From NCBI GenBank assembly GCA_044221335.1, contig JBGAPI010000001.1, positions 1 to 64,000 on the forward strand: DNA of 64,000 bases, written 5' to 3'. The notes below the pieces were generated by a model. That model made no database searches and was not told where the DNA came from. It saw only the letters and a program-made list of their open reading frames with translations. The translations under genes were made by a program, and so were the position numbers. Origin of the DNA: JBGAPI01 sp044221335 (GTDB lineage Bacteria; Pseudomonadota; Gammaproteobacteria; Xanthomonadales; Ahniellaceae). How positions within the stretch are numbered: the first letter of the stretch is position 1; every line of letters begins with the position of its first letter. Below are positions 33,872 to 43,321 of this stretch, piece after piece.

Positions 33872-36595
33872 ATGACTCTCGTTCTGATCGACGGTTCGTC
33901 CTATTTGTTCCGCGCCTTCCACGCGCTGCCGCCGCTGACCAATCGCGACGGCGAGCCGACCGGCGCGCTGTTCGGCGTGGTCAACATGCTGCGCGCGACC
34001 CTGGCCGCGAAGCCCGAACATCTCGCGTTCGTGCTCGACGCCGGCGGCAAGAATTTCCGCCACGCGTTGTATCCCGACTACAAGGCCAACCGCCCGCCGA
34101 CGCCACCGGACCTGAAGGCCCAGGTCGAACCGATGATGGCGATCGTCGCGGCGCTCGGCATTCCGGTGCTGAGGGTGCCGGAGGTCGAGGCCGACGACGT
34201 GATCGGCACGCTGGCGACCCGCGCGGCCGCGGAGGGCATGGACGTGGTGATCTCGACCGGCGACAAGGACTTCGCCCAGCTGGTGTCGCCGCACATCCAC
34301 CTCGTCAACACGATGAGCAACACCCGGATGGACGAGGCGGGGGTGGTGGAGAAGTTCGGCGTGAGGCCGGGCCAGATCATCGACTACCTCGCGCTGATGG
34401 GCGACAGCGTCGACAACATCCCCGGCGTCGAGAGCTGCGGACCGAAGACCGCGGCGAAATGGCTGGCCGAGTATGGCTCGCTCGACGGCGTGATGGCGGC
34501 GGCGGACAGGATCGGCGGCAAGATCGGCGAGAAGCTGCGCGCGGCGCTGCCGCGGCTGCCGTTGTCGCGCGACCTCGCGACCATCCGCACCGACGTCGCG
34601 GTCGGCGCGACGCCGACCGGACTCGTCCTCGGCACGCCGGACACGGCCACGCTGCGGCACCTGTACGAGCGCTACGGCTTCAACGCGGCGTTGAAGGAGC
34701 TCGGCTCCGCCGGCGCGGAAGCGCCGGCGCCATCGCCGGCTGCGCCGCCAAGGAGCGAACTGGACGACAAGCCGGCGCTCCCCATCGATCCGTCGAACTA
34801 TGAGCTGGTGATGAGCCAGGAGCGATTCGATGCCTGGCTCGAGAAGCTTCGCGCCGCACCGCTGTTCGCGATCGACACCGAGACCACCAGCATCGACGCG
34901 CAGCGCGCCGAGGTCGTCGGGGTGTCGTTCGCCGCGACGCCCGGCGAGGCGGCCTACGTGCCGCTCGCCCACCTTTATCCCGGCGCACCGCCGCAGCTCG
35001 ATCGCAACACCGTGCTGGGCGCGCTGAAGCCGCTGCTGGAAGACCCGGCCAAGGGCAAGATCGGCCAGCACGCCAAGTACGACCTGCACGTCCTGCGCCA
35101 CTACGGCATCGCGATGGCCGGCATCGCCTTCGACACCATGCTCGAGTCCTACGTCTACAACTCGACGGCGAGCCGGCACGACATGGACACGCTGTCGGAG
35201 CGCTATCTCGGCCACCGCACCATCCACTACGAGGACGTGGCCGGCAAGGGCGCGAAGCAGATCTCGTTCGCACAGGTCGCGGTCGATGTCGCCGCGCGCT
35301 ACGCCGCCGAGGACGCCGACGTGACCCTGCGGCTCCATCAGACGCTGTGGCCGAAGCTCGCCGAGCAGCCGGGGCCGCGGAGGGTGTTCGAGCAGATCGA
35401 GATGCCGCTGGTTCCGGTGCTGGCGCGGATGGAGCAGGCCGGCGTGCTGATCGACGCGGCGGAGCTCGCCCGCCAGACCCATCAGCTGCGCACGCGGATG
35501 CATCAGCTGGTGCAGCAGGCCCATGGCGTCGCCGGCCATCCGTTCAGCCTCGACTCGCCGAAGCAGCTGCAGCAGGTGCTGTTCGTCGAGCTCGGCCTGC
35601 CGGTGAAGTCGCGCACGCCGACCGGCCAGGCCTCGACCAACGAGGAGGCGCTGGAAGAGATCGCGGAGTCCCACGAGCTGCCGCGGCTGATCCTCGAATA
35701 CCGCTCGCTGGCGAAGCTGGTCGGCACCTACACCGAGAAGCTGCCCGACGCGATCAACCCGGCCACCGGCCGCGTCCACACCTCGTTCCACCAGGCGACC
35801 GCGGCGACCGGTCGGCTGTCCTCGTCGGATCCCAACCTGCAGAACATCCCGATCCGCACCGAGGAGGGCCGGCGCATCCGCCGCGCCTTCATCGCGCCGC
35901 CGGGGATGCGGATCGTGGCCGCCGACTATTCGCAGATCGAGCTGCGGATCATGGCCCACCTGTCGGGCGATCCCGGCCTGCTGCGTGCCTTCCACGAAGG
36001 CATCGACGTGCACCGCGCGACCGCCGCCGAGGTGTTCGGCAAGACCCCCGACACGGTCGACGCCAACCAGCGCCGCGCGGCCAAGGCGATCAACTTCGGA
36101 CTGATGTACGGCATGGGCGCGCACGGCCTCGCCCGCCAGCTCGGCATCTCGCACGGCGAGGCCGGCGAGTACATGGCGCTGTACTTCTCGCGCTACCCCG
36201 GCGTTCGGGACTACATGGAACGCACCCGCGCCGCCGCCCGCGAACACGGCTACGTCGAGACCCTGTTCGGTCGCCGCCTGTACCTGAACGAGATCCGCGC
36301 GAAGGCGGCGGCGGCACGCGCCGGCGCCGAGCGCGCGGCGATCAATGCACCGATGCAGGGCACCGCGGCGGACATCATCAAGCGCGCGATGATCACGGTC
36401 GACCAGTGGCTGCTCCGATCGGCCGAGGCGCGGATGATCCTGCAGGTGCACGACGAACTCGTGCTCGAAGTCGCCGCCGATGCGGTCGAATCGATCTCCG
36501 CGGGCCTGCGCGAGCGGATGTCCGCGGCAGCGGAACTGGCGGTACCGCTGGTGGTCGATATCGGCGTGGGAGCGAATTGGGACGAGGCGCACTAG
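33872..36595 (+). CDS. polA: DNA polymerase I
   Basis: 907 aa, full length. The N-terminal 5'-3' exonuclease (LIDGSSYLFRAFHALPPL, VEADDVIGTLA, STGDKDFAQLV) is followed by a 3'-5' proofreading domain that keeps FAIDTETTS (Asp and Glu near 335-337). The polymerase domain has motif A (VAADYSQIELRIMAHLSGD, about 685), motif B (RRAAKAINFGLMYGMG) and motif C (LQVHDELVLEV, about 859). All three activities are therefore expected. It acts in Okazaki-fragment processing and repair. ATG 33872 is preferred to the GTG at 33860. Confidence 0.98.
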   Translation: MTLVLIDGSSYLFRAFHALPPLTNRDGEPTGALFGVVNMLRATLAAKPEHLAFVLDAGGKNFRHALYPDYKANRPPTPPDLKAQVEPMMAIVAALGIPVLRVPEVEADDVIGTLATRAAAEGMDVVISTGDKDFAQLVSPHIHLVNTMSNTRMDEAGVVEKFGVRPGQIIDYLALMGDSVDNIPGVESCGPKTAAKWLAEYGSLDGVMAAADRIGGKIGEKLRAALPRLPLSRDLATIRTDVAVGATPTGLVLGTPDTATLRHLYERYGFNAALKELGSAGAEAPAPSPAAPPRSELDDKPALPIDPSNYELVMSQERFDAWLEKLRAAPLFAIDTETTSIDAQRAEVVGVSFAATPGEAAYVPLAHLYPGAPPQLDRNTVLGALKPLLEDPAKGKIGQHAKYDLHVLRHYGIAMAGIAFDTMLESYVYNSTASRHDMDTLSERYLGHRTIHYEDVAGKGAKQISFAQVAVDVAARYAAEDADVTLRLHQTLWPKLAEQPGPRRVFEQIEMPLVPVLARMEQAGVLIDAAELARQTHQLRTRMHQLVQQAHGVAGHPFSLDSPKQLQQVLFVELGLPVKSRTPTGQASTNEEALEEIAESHELPRLILEYRSLAKLVGTYTEKLPDAINPATGRVHTSFHQATAATGRLSSSDPNLQNIPIRTEEGRRIRRAFIAPPGMRIVAADYSQIELRIMAHLSGDPGLLRAFHEGIDVHRATAAEVFGKTPDTVDANQRRAAKAINFGLMYGMGAHGLARQLGISHGEAGEYMALYFSRYPGVRDYMERTRAAAREHGYVETLFGRRLYLNEIRAKAAAARAGAERAAINAPMQGTAADIIKRAMITVDQWLLRSAEARMILQVHDELVLEVAADAVESISAGLRERMSAAAELAVPLVVDIGVGANWDEAH

Positions 36596-36749
36596 CAGGG
36601 CGGGACAAGACCCGCCGGCGCAACAACGTCGTTCGCGCCGCCCTCGGAAACCGGCACTGGAGCACGACCACTGCAGACGTGAACCGAATTCTCGACGCGC
36701 CGCGCAACGGCAGCCGATGGCCGCCCTACACCCGCGCCGAAGGCGCGTG

Positions 36750-36780
36750 GGGGAAATCGGCGCGCCGCGCCGGATTCCCC
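36750..36780. repeat. Imperfect palindrome between polA and the sRNA
   Basis: GGGGAAATCGGCGCG and a CGCGCCGGATTCCCC-like arm form an imperfect stem. It resembles the GGGGAATCGGC hairpins elsewhere in the window but has a different loop and stands 155 bases from a stop codon, so it may be a diverged member. It sits just before the presumed sRNA promoter. Confidence 0.65.
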
Positions 36781-36806
36781 GGGTGAACGGAACCTAAATT
36801 AAGACT

Positions 36807-36974
36807 TCTCCAGGGGCTGAACTTTTCCGGCCCTGACCCCATCAAACCCCGCGAGTCCACTCCCCATGGACTCGTCATCACCTCCCCTGTGATGACACGC
36901 GAGGCCCGGTCCCTCCCCAAGCCGGCCTCTCCTCGGCCCCGGACGACCCCCAACGTCCGGGGCCGAATCTTTTT
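36807..36974 (+). ncRNA. Multi-hairpin small RNA with C-rich loops, sX13-like
   Basis: Four consecutive hairpins lie between polA and the convergent DUF1203 gene. SL1 is 36852-36874 (8 bp, loop CTCCCCA). SL2 is 36875-36895 (7 bp, loop CTCCCCT). SL3 is 36901-36929 (loop with CCCTCCCC). SL4 is the terminator stem 36934-36965 (loop GACCCCCAAC). A weaker CAGGG/CCCTG stem begins at 36811. C-rich loops complementary to GGGG/GGAG Shine-Dalgarno-type sequences, and a location downstream of polA, match my recollection of the Xanthomonas sRNA sX13. The 5' end is uncertain: a TAAATT at 36795 could be a -10 box with a poor -35, or transcription may begin nearer 36845. Confidence 0.8.
36934..36974 (+). 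terminator. Intrinsic terminator of the sRNA
   Basis: An 11-bp perfect stem CGGCCCCGGAC / GTCCGGGGCCG with a ten-base loop is followed by AATCTTTTT. This is the strongest classical terminator in the window and defines the sRNA 3' end at about 36974. Confidence 0.93.
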
Positions 36975-37059
36975 ATGGGTCGATGATCCGGCGGCCTGCC
37001 GATCATCGACCGCGGCTGGGAAAACGCCCGGATTTTCCCGACTGCCGGCCGATCTCCCA

Positions 37060-37536
37060 CTAGTGACCCTCGATCCGCTCGACGCGGGCGGCGTAGCAGC
37101 CGCGGGCCGCATAGTGCGCCTGCAGGTATGCGCATTCCGGCTGCGCCAGCAGTCGCTCGATCGCCGGGGCAATGGCGTCGCCGCGGACCAGCGTCGCGTC
37201 GATCATCCGGTGCGTGGCGTCGAAGGCACGCAGCGCGATGTCGCGGCGGGTCATGACTTCCGGCACGGTGTCGACGAACTCCGCGGCAACCGTTGCCGCC
37301 TCGTCGACGAAGATCGCGTGGCTCGAGCGGTACGGCGTCGCCGCCGGCTGATGGCTGAAGTTGAGCAGCAGCACGGTGTCTCCGACCGCGCAGTCGCGCA
37401 GCGCGATGCGGTCCGGGAAGCCGACCGCGCGGTCGACCCGGTGGCGCTCGACGCCGAGCGCGGCGAGCTCCGCCTCGGAGCGGCCGAACAGGTGGCGGAA
37501 GGGTTCGGGCGACAGCCCGGAAATGCGGAAGGACAT
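37060..37536 (-). CDS. DUF1203-family protein
   Basis: 158 aa. MSFRISGLSPEPFRHLFGRSEAELAALG, VLLLNFSHQPAATPYRSSHAIFV and AHYAARGCYAARVER match DUF1203, a widespread family of unknown function. GGAG precedes ATG 37536. It is convergent with the polA/sRNA transcript, which ends 86 bases before its stop codon. Confidence 0.9.
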   Translation of the reverse strand: MSFRISGLSPEPFRHLFGRSEAELAALGVERHRVDRAVGFPDRIALRDCAVGDTVLLLNFSHQPAATPYRSSHAIFVDEAATVAAEFVDTVPEVMTRRDIALRAFDATHRMIDATLVRGDAIAPAIERLLAQPECAYLQAHYAARGCYAARVERIEGH

Positions 37537-37691
37537 GGCGGGACTCCGGTCGTTGGGACGGGAGCGCATGCTGGCGGTCCGGCGATTCGGCGGATATACG
37601 AATCCTGCGGCATGCGACGCGCCGCCACCCGTCGCCGTCTTCCTGCGAGGATGCTCCGCCGAACCCGTCCCCTCCGGATCCCATCGACGCC

Positions 37692-38309
37692 ATGCACCGC
37701 GCCCTGCGCTTCCTGATTCCCGCCGTCCTGGTCCTGCTGTCCTGCCCGGCGCGGTCGGCCGCGGCGGGTCGGAGCGAGGGCGAGGTGAACGAGTACGACG
37801 AGCCCGGATTCCACTGGATCGAGCGGCGCGACTATTACGACGTGCGCGGCCACACCCTCGCGCAGCTGCGCCAGGAGCTGCAGCGCTCGCCGCTGCTCGA
37901 CGGGGACCAGGGTCGCGCCACCGGCCTCACCCTGCAGGGCTTCACCACCCGCTACCAGACGCAGGCGGCGGCGGAGGGTTGTCGCCTGACCGAGGTCCAC
38001 GTCGAGCTCGACCTCACCATCCACCTGCCGCGGCGCGCGACCCCGGCGTCGCTGGAATACGCCACCCAGCGCGCCTGGGATGCGATGAGTGCGGCGGTGC
38101 TGCTCCACGAGGAGGGTCACCGCGACAACGCGCTGCGCGCCGGCCGTGACCTGACCCGCCGCCTCACCGACCTGGCGCCGATGCCCTGCTCGCGGCTGCG
38201 CAGCGCCGCCCAGCGGGTGATCGACGACGTGATGCTGAGGCTGTCGATCCGCGAGGAGATGTACGACCGCGGCACCCAGCACGGCGTCCGTCAGGGCGTC
38301 ATCCTGTAG
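37692..38309 (+). CDS. Secreted DUF922 putative zinc-dependent protease
   Basis: 205 aa. A signal peptide (RFLIPAVLVLLSCPARSAAA) precedes a DUF922-like domain with HEEGHRDNALRAGRDL, an HExxH zinc motif. The N-terminal part YYDVRGHTLAQLRQELQRSP also fits DUF922. These are predicted secreted metallopeptidases; activity and substrate are untested. Confidence 0.85.
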   Translation: MHRALRFLIPAVLVLLSCPARSAAAGRSEGEVNEYDEPGFHWIERRDYYDVRGHTLAQLRQELQRSPLLDGDQGRATGLTLQGFTTRYQTQAAAEGCRLTEVHVELDLTIHLPRRATPASLEYATQRAWDAMSAAVLLHEEGHRDNALRAGRDLTRRLTDLAPMPCSRLRSAAQRVIDDVMLRLSIREEMYDRGTQHGVRQGVIL

Positions 38310-38371
38310 GCGCTGTGCTTGCTGCGACAAGCCGCAACCGCCACCATGCGCGGATCGAGGCGAGTGATGGC

Positions 38372-38629
38372 ATGCAGACCTACGTGTACAAGAGCCTGAA
38401 GAAGGCCGACAACTACCTGTTCCTGGCCGACCGCGATGGCTTCGCCCGGGTTCCCGAGGCGATCCAGTCCGCACTGGCGCCGTTCGAGTTCGTGATGGAG
38501 ATCGCGCTCGACCCCACCCGCAAGCTTGCCCGCGCCGATGCCGCCAGCGTGATGGCCAATCTCGCCGCCTGCGGCTTCCACCTGCAGGTGCCGCCGCGCG
38601 ATTTCGCGGCGCCACCGGCTCAGTCGTGA
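38372..38629 (+). CDS. YcgL-domain protein
   Basis: 85 aa. MQTYVYKSLKKADNYLFLADRDGFARVPE and the C-terminal MANLAACGFHLQVPP match the YcgL fold, a conserved small gammaproteobacterial family without an assigned function. GAGG lies farther upstream than usual. It is 16 bases before the ankyrin gene and probably co-transcribed with it. Confidence 0.9.
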   Translation: MQTYVYKSLKKADNYLFLADRDGFARVPEAIQSALAPFEFVMEIALDPTRKLARADAASVMANLAACGFHLQVPPRDFAAPPAQS

Positions 38630-38645
38630 GCCTCAGGTTCCCGCG

Positions 38646-41600
38646 ATGACCGATCTCCTGCGCCGGCTGGGTCAGCGGCTGGCACGCATCCGCTACTTCC
38701 TGCCGGCCGTCGCGATGGCCGGACTCGCGTCGCTGACCACCGACCCCGGGATCACGCTCGGCGTGCTGCTGCTCGCGCAGCCGCTGTACCTTGCCGGCGC
38801 GATCAGCCTGCTCGGCTACCTGCTGGACGTCGACTTCCGCACGCTGGCGATCCGCCGCGGCCTGGTGTTCCTGTGCCTGATCGTGCCCTATGCCGCGTTC
38901 GCGGGGCTGATCGTCGGCACGCCGCTGATGCGGATGAATGCCGACGCCAGTCCACTCAACGCGCTGCTGCTGGCCACCGGCGTGGCGCTGTCGATCGTGC
39001 TGCTTTGGCGGCTGTGGCCGGCCTTCGGTCTCGCCTTCCTGTGGGACGACGCCTACAGCGACGAGGACTCGAACTCGTGGATCCTCGGCGCCGCCGGCCG
39101 CTGCCTGTCGTTCGCGCGCCACCTCGGCGCCGAGCGCGACGCCTGGTTCGGCACCGGCCTGTCGGTCGCGATCGCGCTGCTGCTGTCGGTCTGCGCGGCG
39201 TTCTCGATCGCCGGCCTGTGCGGCCTCCTGCCCAGCGAGTTCCGGATCGCGGCGCTTTGGATCTACGTGCTCGCCTGGTGCCCCTTGGCCTACCTGTGGG
39301 TCGCCCGGCGCAGCGAGGCGCTGCTGCTCGACGACGCGCAGGATGCCGAGGTCGAGGAATCCGAGCCGGCGCCGGCGATCCCCGCGGCGATCCCGGCGCT
39401 GCGCGAATTCGCCGAGCCGGCCGCGCGCGAGGGGGCGCTGCTCGCCGCCGCCGCCGCCAACCAGATCGAGCTCGCGCTGGCGATGATCGAACGCGGCGCC
39501 GACATCAACGCGCTGCCGCCGCCGGAGGGTCGCGACCAGCGCACGCTCGCGATCATCGCTGCCACCAGCCCCGACCTGCGCCTGCTGCGCGCCGCGATCG
39601 CGAAGGGTGCCGACCTCAATCGCGCGGTCGCCGGGCTGACGCCGCTGATCGCCGCGACCCGCGACAGCTACCAGGGCCGCCCCGACGCGGTGATGACGCT
39701 GATCGCCAACGGCGCGGACCCGCGCGGCTGCGACGGACACGGGCAGACTCCGCTGCATTACGCCGCGCTGTCCTGCGACGCCTCGGTTGCGGCGATCCTG
39801 ATCGATGCCGGCGCCGAGCCGAATACCGTGAACCGCGACGGCGCCACCCCGCTGATGCTGGCCGCCGCGGCCGGCAACGAATCGCTGGTCCGCTACCTGA
39901 CCGAGCACGGCGCGCGGACCGAGGTCGGCGGCGGCCAGTCGGCGCTGATCGCCGCGGCCGGCGCGAGCGAGGACCTGCCCTCGATCGTGAAGTGCCTGCT
40001 GCGCGCCAAGGCCAACCCGCACGCCCGCGACAAGCTTGGGCGCACCGCGCTGCATGCGGCGGCGCTGCATGGCCATCCCGAGGTCACCGACGTGCTGCTC
40101 GCCGCCGGCACCGAGATCGAGGCCACCGACAGCCACGGCGTCACCGCCCTGATGGAGGCCGCCCGCGCCGGCGCCAATCGCGTCCTGCGGCGGCTGACGT
40201 TGCGCAAGCCGCGGATCGATCCGGTCGACAGCGCCGGCCGCAGTGCGCTGGTGATCGCCTGCCAGTCGCGCCATGCCGACGAGGAGACGCTGAACCTGCT
40301 GCTCGGCCTCGGCGCCGATCCGCGGCAGGCGAGCAAGGACGGCCGCACGGCGATCGACTTCGCGGTCGCTTCCGGGCGCTGGCATCTGGTGCGCCTGCTG
40401 GATCCCGATCACCCGCTGCCGGACGCGATGGTCGACAGCCACGCCGCGACCGACGCGGATGCGCCGGACCGGCTGGCGCTGCTCGCGGCCGCCCTGCGCG
40501 GCGAGCGCTGGGACGATGCCGAAGGCCTGCTCGGCGAGGAGCCGCCGCTCGCGGTGACCGCACTGGTGGACCTGATGCAGAGCCTGGCCGACGGACTCGC
40601 CGAGCCCGGCCGCGCGCTGCTCGCGGCGCATGGCCTCGCCAGCGACAGCATCGGCGAGGACGGCGCGGCGCTGGTCGTCGGCCTGCTCCGGCAGCGCCCG
40701 CTGCCGGCCGCCGCGACGCTGTGGTGGCTCGAGCGCGGCCGGGTCGCCGGTGCGGGCCCGTTGCTGATGGAACTGCTGGAGGCATCGGTGACCGGGCTTT
40801 CGGCCACGGACCTCGACGCGCTCGCGGTGTCGCTGGTCGACCGCGGCGCCGACCTGTCGGTACGCGACACTCGCGGCCGCGGCCTGCTGCACCTCGCCGT
40901 CGCGCGTGACCTGTCCGCGCTCGCCGCTCGCCTCATCGAGCGTGGCGTCGATCCGAACGCGGTCGATGCCCGGCAGCGCACGCCGCTGTTCGAGCTGGCG
41001 GCACTGCCGGAGTCCGCCGCCGTGGCGCTGGCGCGCCTCCTGCTGCTGGCCGGCGCCGACCCGGAACGCGCCGGCACCGACGGCCAGACCCCGCTCGGCG
41101 CCGCGCTCGCGGCGGGCGCCGTCGACCTCGCGCGCTGGCTGTCCTGGCACCACGGCTTCCGCCATCCCGGCCGGCCGCTGGTCGCCGGCGACCTGCCGGC
41201 GGCTGCCAGCGCCGGCGACCAGCAGGCGGTGCAACGCCTGCTCGACCTCGGCCTGCCGGTCGATGCCTGCGACGCCCAGGGCTGCAGCGCACTGCTGCGT
41301 GCATCCGGCGGTGGACACGTCGACTGCGCCGCACTGCTGTTGAGCCGTGGCGCTGCGGTCGACGTCGCCGCCCACACCGGCGCGACACCGCTGTCGGCGG
41401 CCGTCAGCGCCAAACGCGATGCGGTGGTGGCGCTGCTGCTGGAACGCGGCGTCTCGCCCGACCAGCGCCTGCCCGGTGGCACCACCCCGCTGATGCTCGC
41501 GGCCGCGCTCGGCCACGTCGCGATCGCCGGCGAGCTGGTCGCCCGCGGCGCCGATCCGGCGGCGACCGACGAGGCCGGCAACAACGCGCTGCATGCGGCC

Positions 41601-42023
41601 TGCGAGTTCGCTTTCCGCAGCGACGACTTCGATCGCGCACGGGCCCTGCTGACGGCGCTGATCGAATCCGGCGTGCCCGCCGACGTCGGCAATCAGGCGG
41701 GCCAGACGGCGCTGCTCGTCCTGCTCGGCGCGCGGGTGGCGCCCGGCACGCCGGTCGCGCAACGCCGGCTGGCCGAGCTGCTGCCGCTCCTGATCCACCG
41801 CGGCGTTCGCCTCGACGCCCAGGACCAGCGCGGCGTCAGCGCGCTGCACGCGGCCGCGATGCACGGCCAGATGGCGGCGATCCGGACCCTCTTGCGCGCC
41901 GGCATCGACACCGGCCTCACCGACCATCTCGGCCGCAGCGCCTACGAGATCGCCCTGCTGCTGGGGTTGGTCGATGTCGCCAGCGAGCTTCGTCTCGGCG
42001 CCGACCAGCGTGCCGTGTCATGA
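38646..42023 (+). CDS. Large membrane-anchored ankyrin-repeat protein
   Basis: 1125 aa. The first 220 residues hold about six membrane segments (YFLPAVAMAGLASL through WIYVLAWCPLAYLWVA). The remaining 900 residues are ankyrin repeats, about 20-25 units, e.g. GQTPLHYAALSCDASVAAILIDAGAEPNTVNRDGATPLMLAAAAG. Some units in the middle (about residues 600-700) are degenerate. Ankyrin arrays mediate protein-protein contacts, here probably on the cytoplasmic face. The gene is intact; its partner is unknown. Confidence 0.92.
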   Translation: MTDLLRRLGQRLARIRYFLPAVAMAGLASLTTDPGITLGVLLLAQPLYLAGAISLLGYLLDVDFRTLAIRRGLVFLCLIVPYAAFAGLIVGTPLMRMNADASPLNALLLATGVALSIVLLWRLWPAFGLAFLWDDAYSDEDSNSWILGAAGRCLSFARHLGAERDAWFGTGLSVAIALLLSVCAAFSIAGLCGLLPSEFRIAALWIYVLAWCPLAYLWVARRSEALLLDDAQDAEVEESEPAPAIPAAIPALREFAEPAAREGALLAAAAANQIELALAMIERGADINALPPPEGRDQRTLAIIAATSPDLRLLRAAIAKGADLNRAVAGLTPLIAATRDSYQGRPDAVMTLIANGADPRGCDGHGQTPLHYAALSCDASVAAILIDAGAEPNTVNRDGATPLMLAAAAGNESLVRYLTEHGARTEVGGGQSALIAAAGASEDLPSIVKCLLRAKANPHARDKLGRTALHAAALHGHPEVTDVLLAAGTEIEATDSHGVTALMEAARAGANRVLRRLTLRKPRIDPVDSAGRSALVIACQSRHADEETLNLLLGLGADPRQASKDGRTAIDFAVASGRWHLVRLLDPDHPLPDAMVDSHAATDADAPDRLALLAAALRGERWDDAEGLLGEEPPLAVTALVDLMQSLADGLAEPGRALLAAHGLASDSIGEDGAALVVGLLRQRPLPAAATLWWLERGRVAGAGPLLMELLEASVTGLSATDLDALAVSLVDRGADLSVRDTRGRGLLHLAVARDLSALAARLIERGVDPNAVDARQRTPLFELAALPESAAVALARLLLLAGADPERAGTDGQTPLGAALAAGAVDLARWLSWHHGFRHPGRPLVAGDLPAAASAGDQQAVQRLLDLGLPVDACDAQGCSALLRASGGGHVDCAALLLSRGAAVDVAAHTGATPLSAAVSAKRDAVVALLLERGVSPDQRLPGGTTPLMLAAALGHVAIAGELVARGADPAATDEAGNNALHAACEFAFRSDDFDRARALLTALIESGVPADVGNQAGQTALLVLLGARVAPGTPVAQRRLAELLPLLIHRGVRLDAQDQRGVSALHAAAMHGQMAAIRTLLRAGIDTGLTDHLGRSAYEIALLLGLVDVASELRLGADQRAVS

Positions 42024-42075
42024 GTCGGTCTCCGCTCCTTGCCTGCCCTCCCCTCTTCCTTCCGGATTCCGCGCG

Positions 42076-42780
42076 ATGAGTCACGAGCTGTCGGTCGTCA
42101 TCCCCTGCTTCAACGAGGAGCGGACGCTACGCACGATCCTGGAAGCGGTGCGCGCCAGCGGCATCGCTTCGCTGGAGATCATCGTGGTCGACGACGCCTC
42201 CAGCGACCGCTCGGTCGCGCTGTTGGAGGGAGAACTCGCCCCGCTGGTGGATCGTCTGGTGAAGCACCCGGTCAACCAGGGCAAGGGCGCCGCGCTGCGC
42301 TCCGGCATCGCGCACGCCACCGGCAAGTACGTGATCATCCAGGACGCCGACCTCGAGTACGACCCGGCCGAGTTCGCGCGCCTGCTGAAGCCGCTCCGCG
42401 AGGACAAGGCCGACGTGGTGTTCGGCAGCCGCTTCCTGTCGAGCGGCGAGCACCGGGTGCTGTACTTCTGGCATTCGCTCGCGAACAAGTACCTGACGCT
42501 CGCCACCAACGTCTTCTCCAACCTCAATCTCACCGACATGGAGACCTGCTACAAGGTCTTCCGGCGCGAGGTGATCCAGTCGATCCGGATCTCGGAGAAC
42601 CGCTTCGGCTTCGAGCCCGAGGTGACGCTGAAGATCGCCCGCATCCCGCGCATCCGGATCTACGAGATCGGCATCAGCTACCACGGCCGCACCTACGCCG
42701 AAGGCAAGAAGATCGGCTGGAAGGACGGCGTGCGGGCGCTCTACTGCATCTTCAAGTACGGCCTGCTGCGCGCCGACTGA
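42076..42780 (+). CDS. Family 2 glycosyltransferase (polyprenyl-phosphate/DPM1-like)
   Basis: 234 aa. LSVVIPCFNEERTLRTIL, IIVVDDASSDRS, DADLEYDPAEF and FRREVIQSIRISENRFGFEPEVTLKIAR follow the dolichol-phosphate-mannosyltransferase type. It lacks C-terminal membrane segments, so it is cytoplasmic or peripheral. It likely transfers a sugar from a nucleotide donor to polyprenyl phosphate (family-level). It begins 52 bases after the ankyrin gene. Confidence 0.92.
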   Translation: MSHELSVVIPCFNEERTLRTILEAVRASGIASLEIIVVDDASSDRSVALLEGELAPLVDRLVKHPVNQGKGAALRSGIAHATGKYVIIQDADLEYDPAEFARLLKPLREDKADVVFGSRFLSSGEHRVLYFWHSLANKYLTLATNVFSNLNLTDMETCYKVFRREVIQSIRISENRFGFEPEVTLKIARIPRIRIYEIGISYHGRTYAEGKKIGWKDGVRALYCIFKYGLLRAD

Positions 42781-42795
42781 GCGCCGGCCACGCGC

Positions 42796-43170
42796 TCAGG
42801 CGACGCGCCGCCAGTCGACCGGGGCGTGCTCGGCACGCACCGGCTTCGGCGGCAACCCCGAGACGAAGTCCCGGGCGGCCGCGATCCACAGCACCAGATC
42901 GGTGTCGTCGCCGAGCGCGGGAGCCTCGACGTAGACGTAGCCGCGCAGCGTGCGGCCGGTGAAGTCCATGGGTCGCACGTGCGGCATCGTCAGTGCCGAG
43001 CTCGACGCCAGCTCGCCGATCCGGAGCAGCAGCGACTGGTCGACGATGCCGCACAGCAGGTGACCGCAGTCCAGCCAGCACAAGCCACCGAACATGTGGC
43101 GCTCCGTGATCCGCGGATCACTGCCGAGCAGTCGACGGATGCGGCCGGCGAGTTCCAGGTCATACTTCAT
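42796..43170 (-). CDS. TfoX N-terminal-domain protein
   Basis: 124 aa. RITERHMFGGLCWLDCGHLLCGIVDQSLLLRIG is the TfoX/Sxy N-terminal domain. The C-terminal TfoX domain is absent, as in many stand-alone relatives that are not competence regulators. It is convergent with the glycosyltransferase gene. Confidence 0.88.
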   Translation of the reverse strand: MKYDLELAGRIRRLLGSDPRITERHMFGGLCWLDCGHLLCGIVDQSLLLRIGELASSSALTMPHVRPMDFTGRTLRGYVYVEAPALGDDTDLVLWIAAARDFVSGLPPKPVRAEHAPVDWRRVA

Positions 43171-43321
43171 CAGGGATTCTCCTGCGATGACGGCCTCATG
43201 TTAGGCAGCGTCGGCGCGACGACGTGAGAACCCCTCGACAAATGTGGCGGAGTGAAAACCGGCAAGTCAGCGGCAATTCAGTCTCGTGAAATCGCGACGG
43301 CCTCGGCGATCGGGATGCGGA

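Noticed and set aside
36807..36974. Spot 42 (spf) as the identity of the polA-downstream RNA
   Set aside because: The position is similar, but the sequence lacks Spot 42 features and has several C-rich loops instead, fitting sX13-type RNAs better.
37251..41927. Very long minus-strand open frame opposite the ankyrin gene
   Set aside because: High GC removes stop codons from antisense frames. The plus strand shows clear ankyrin repeats, and the minus reading has only low-complexity Arg/Gly/Gln composition.
42796..43170. Full competence regulator TfoX
   Set aside because: Only the N-terminal domain is present, so a competence-regulator role is not supported.
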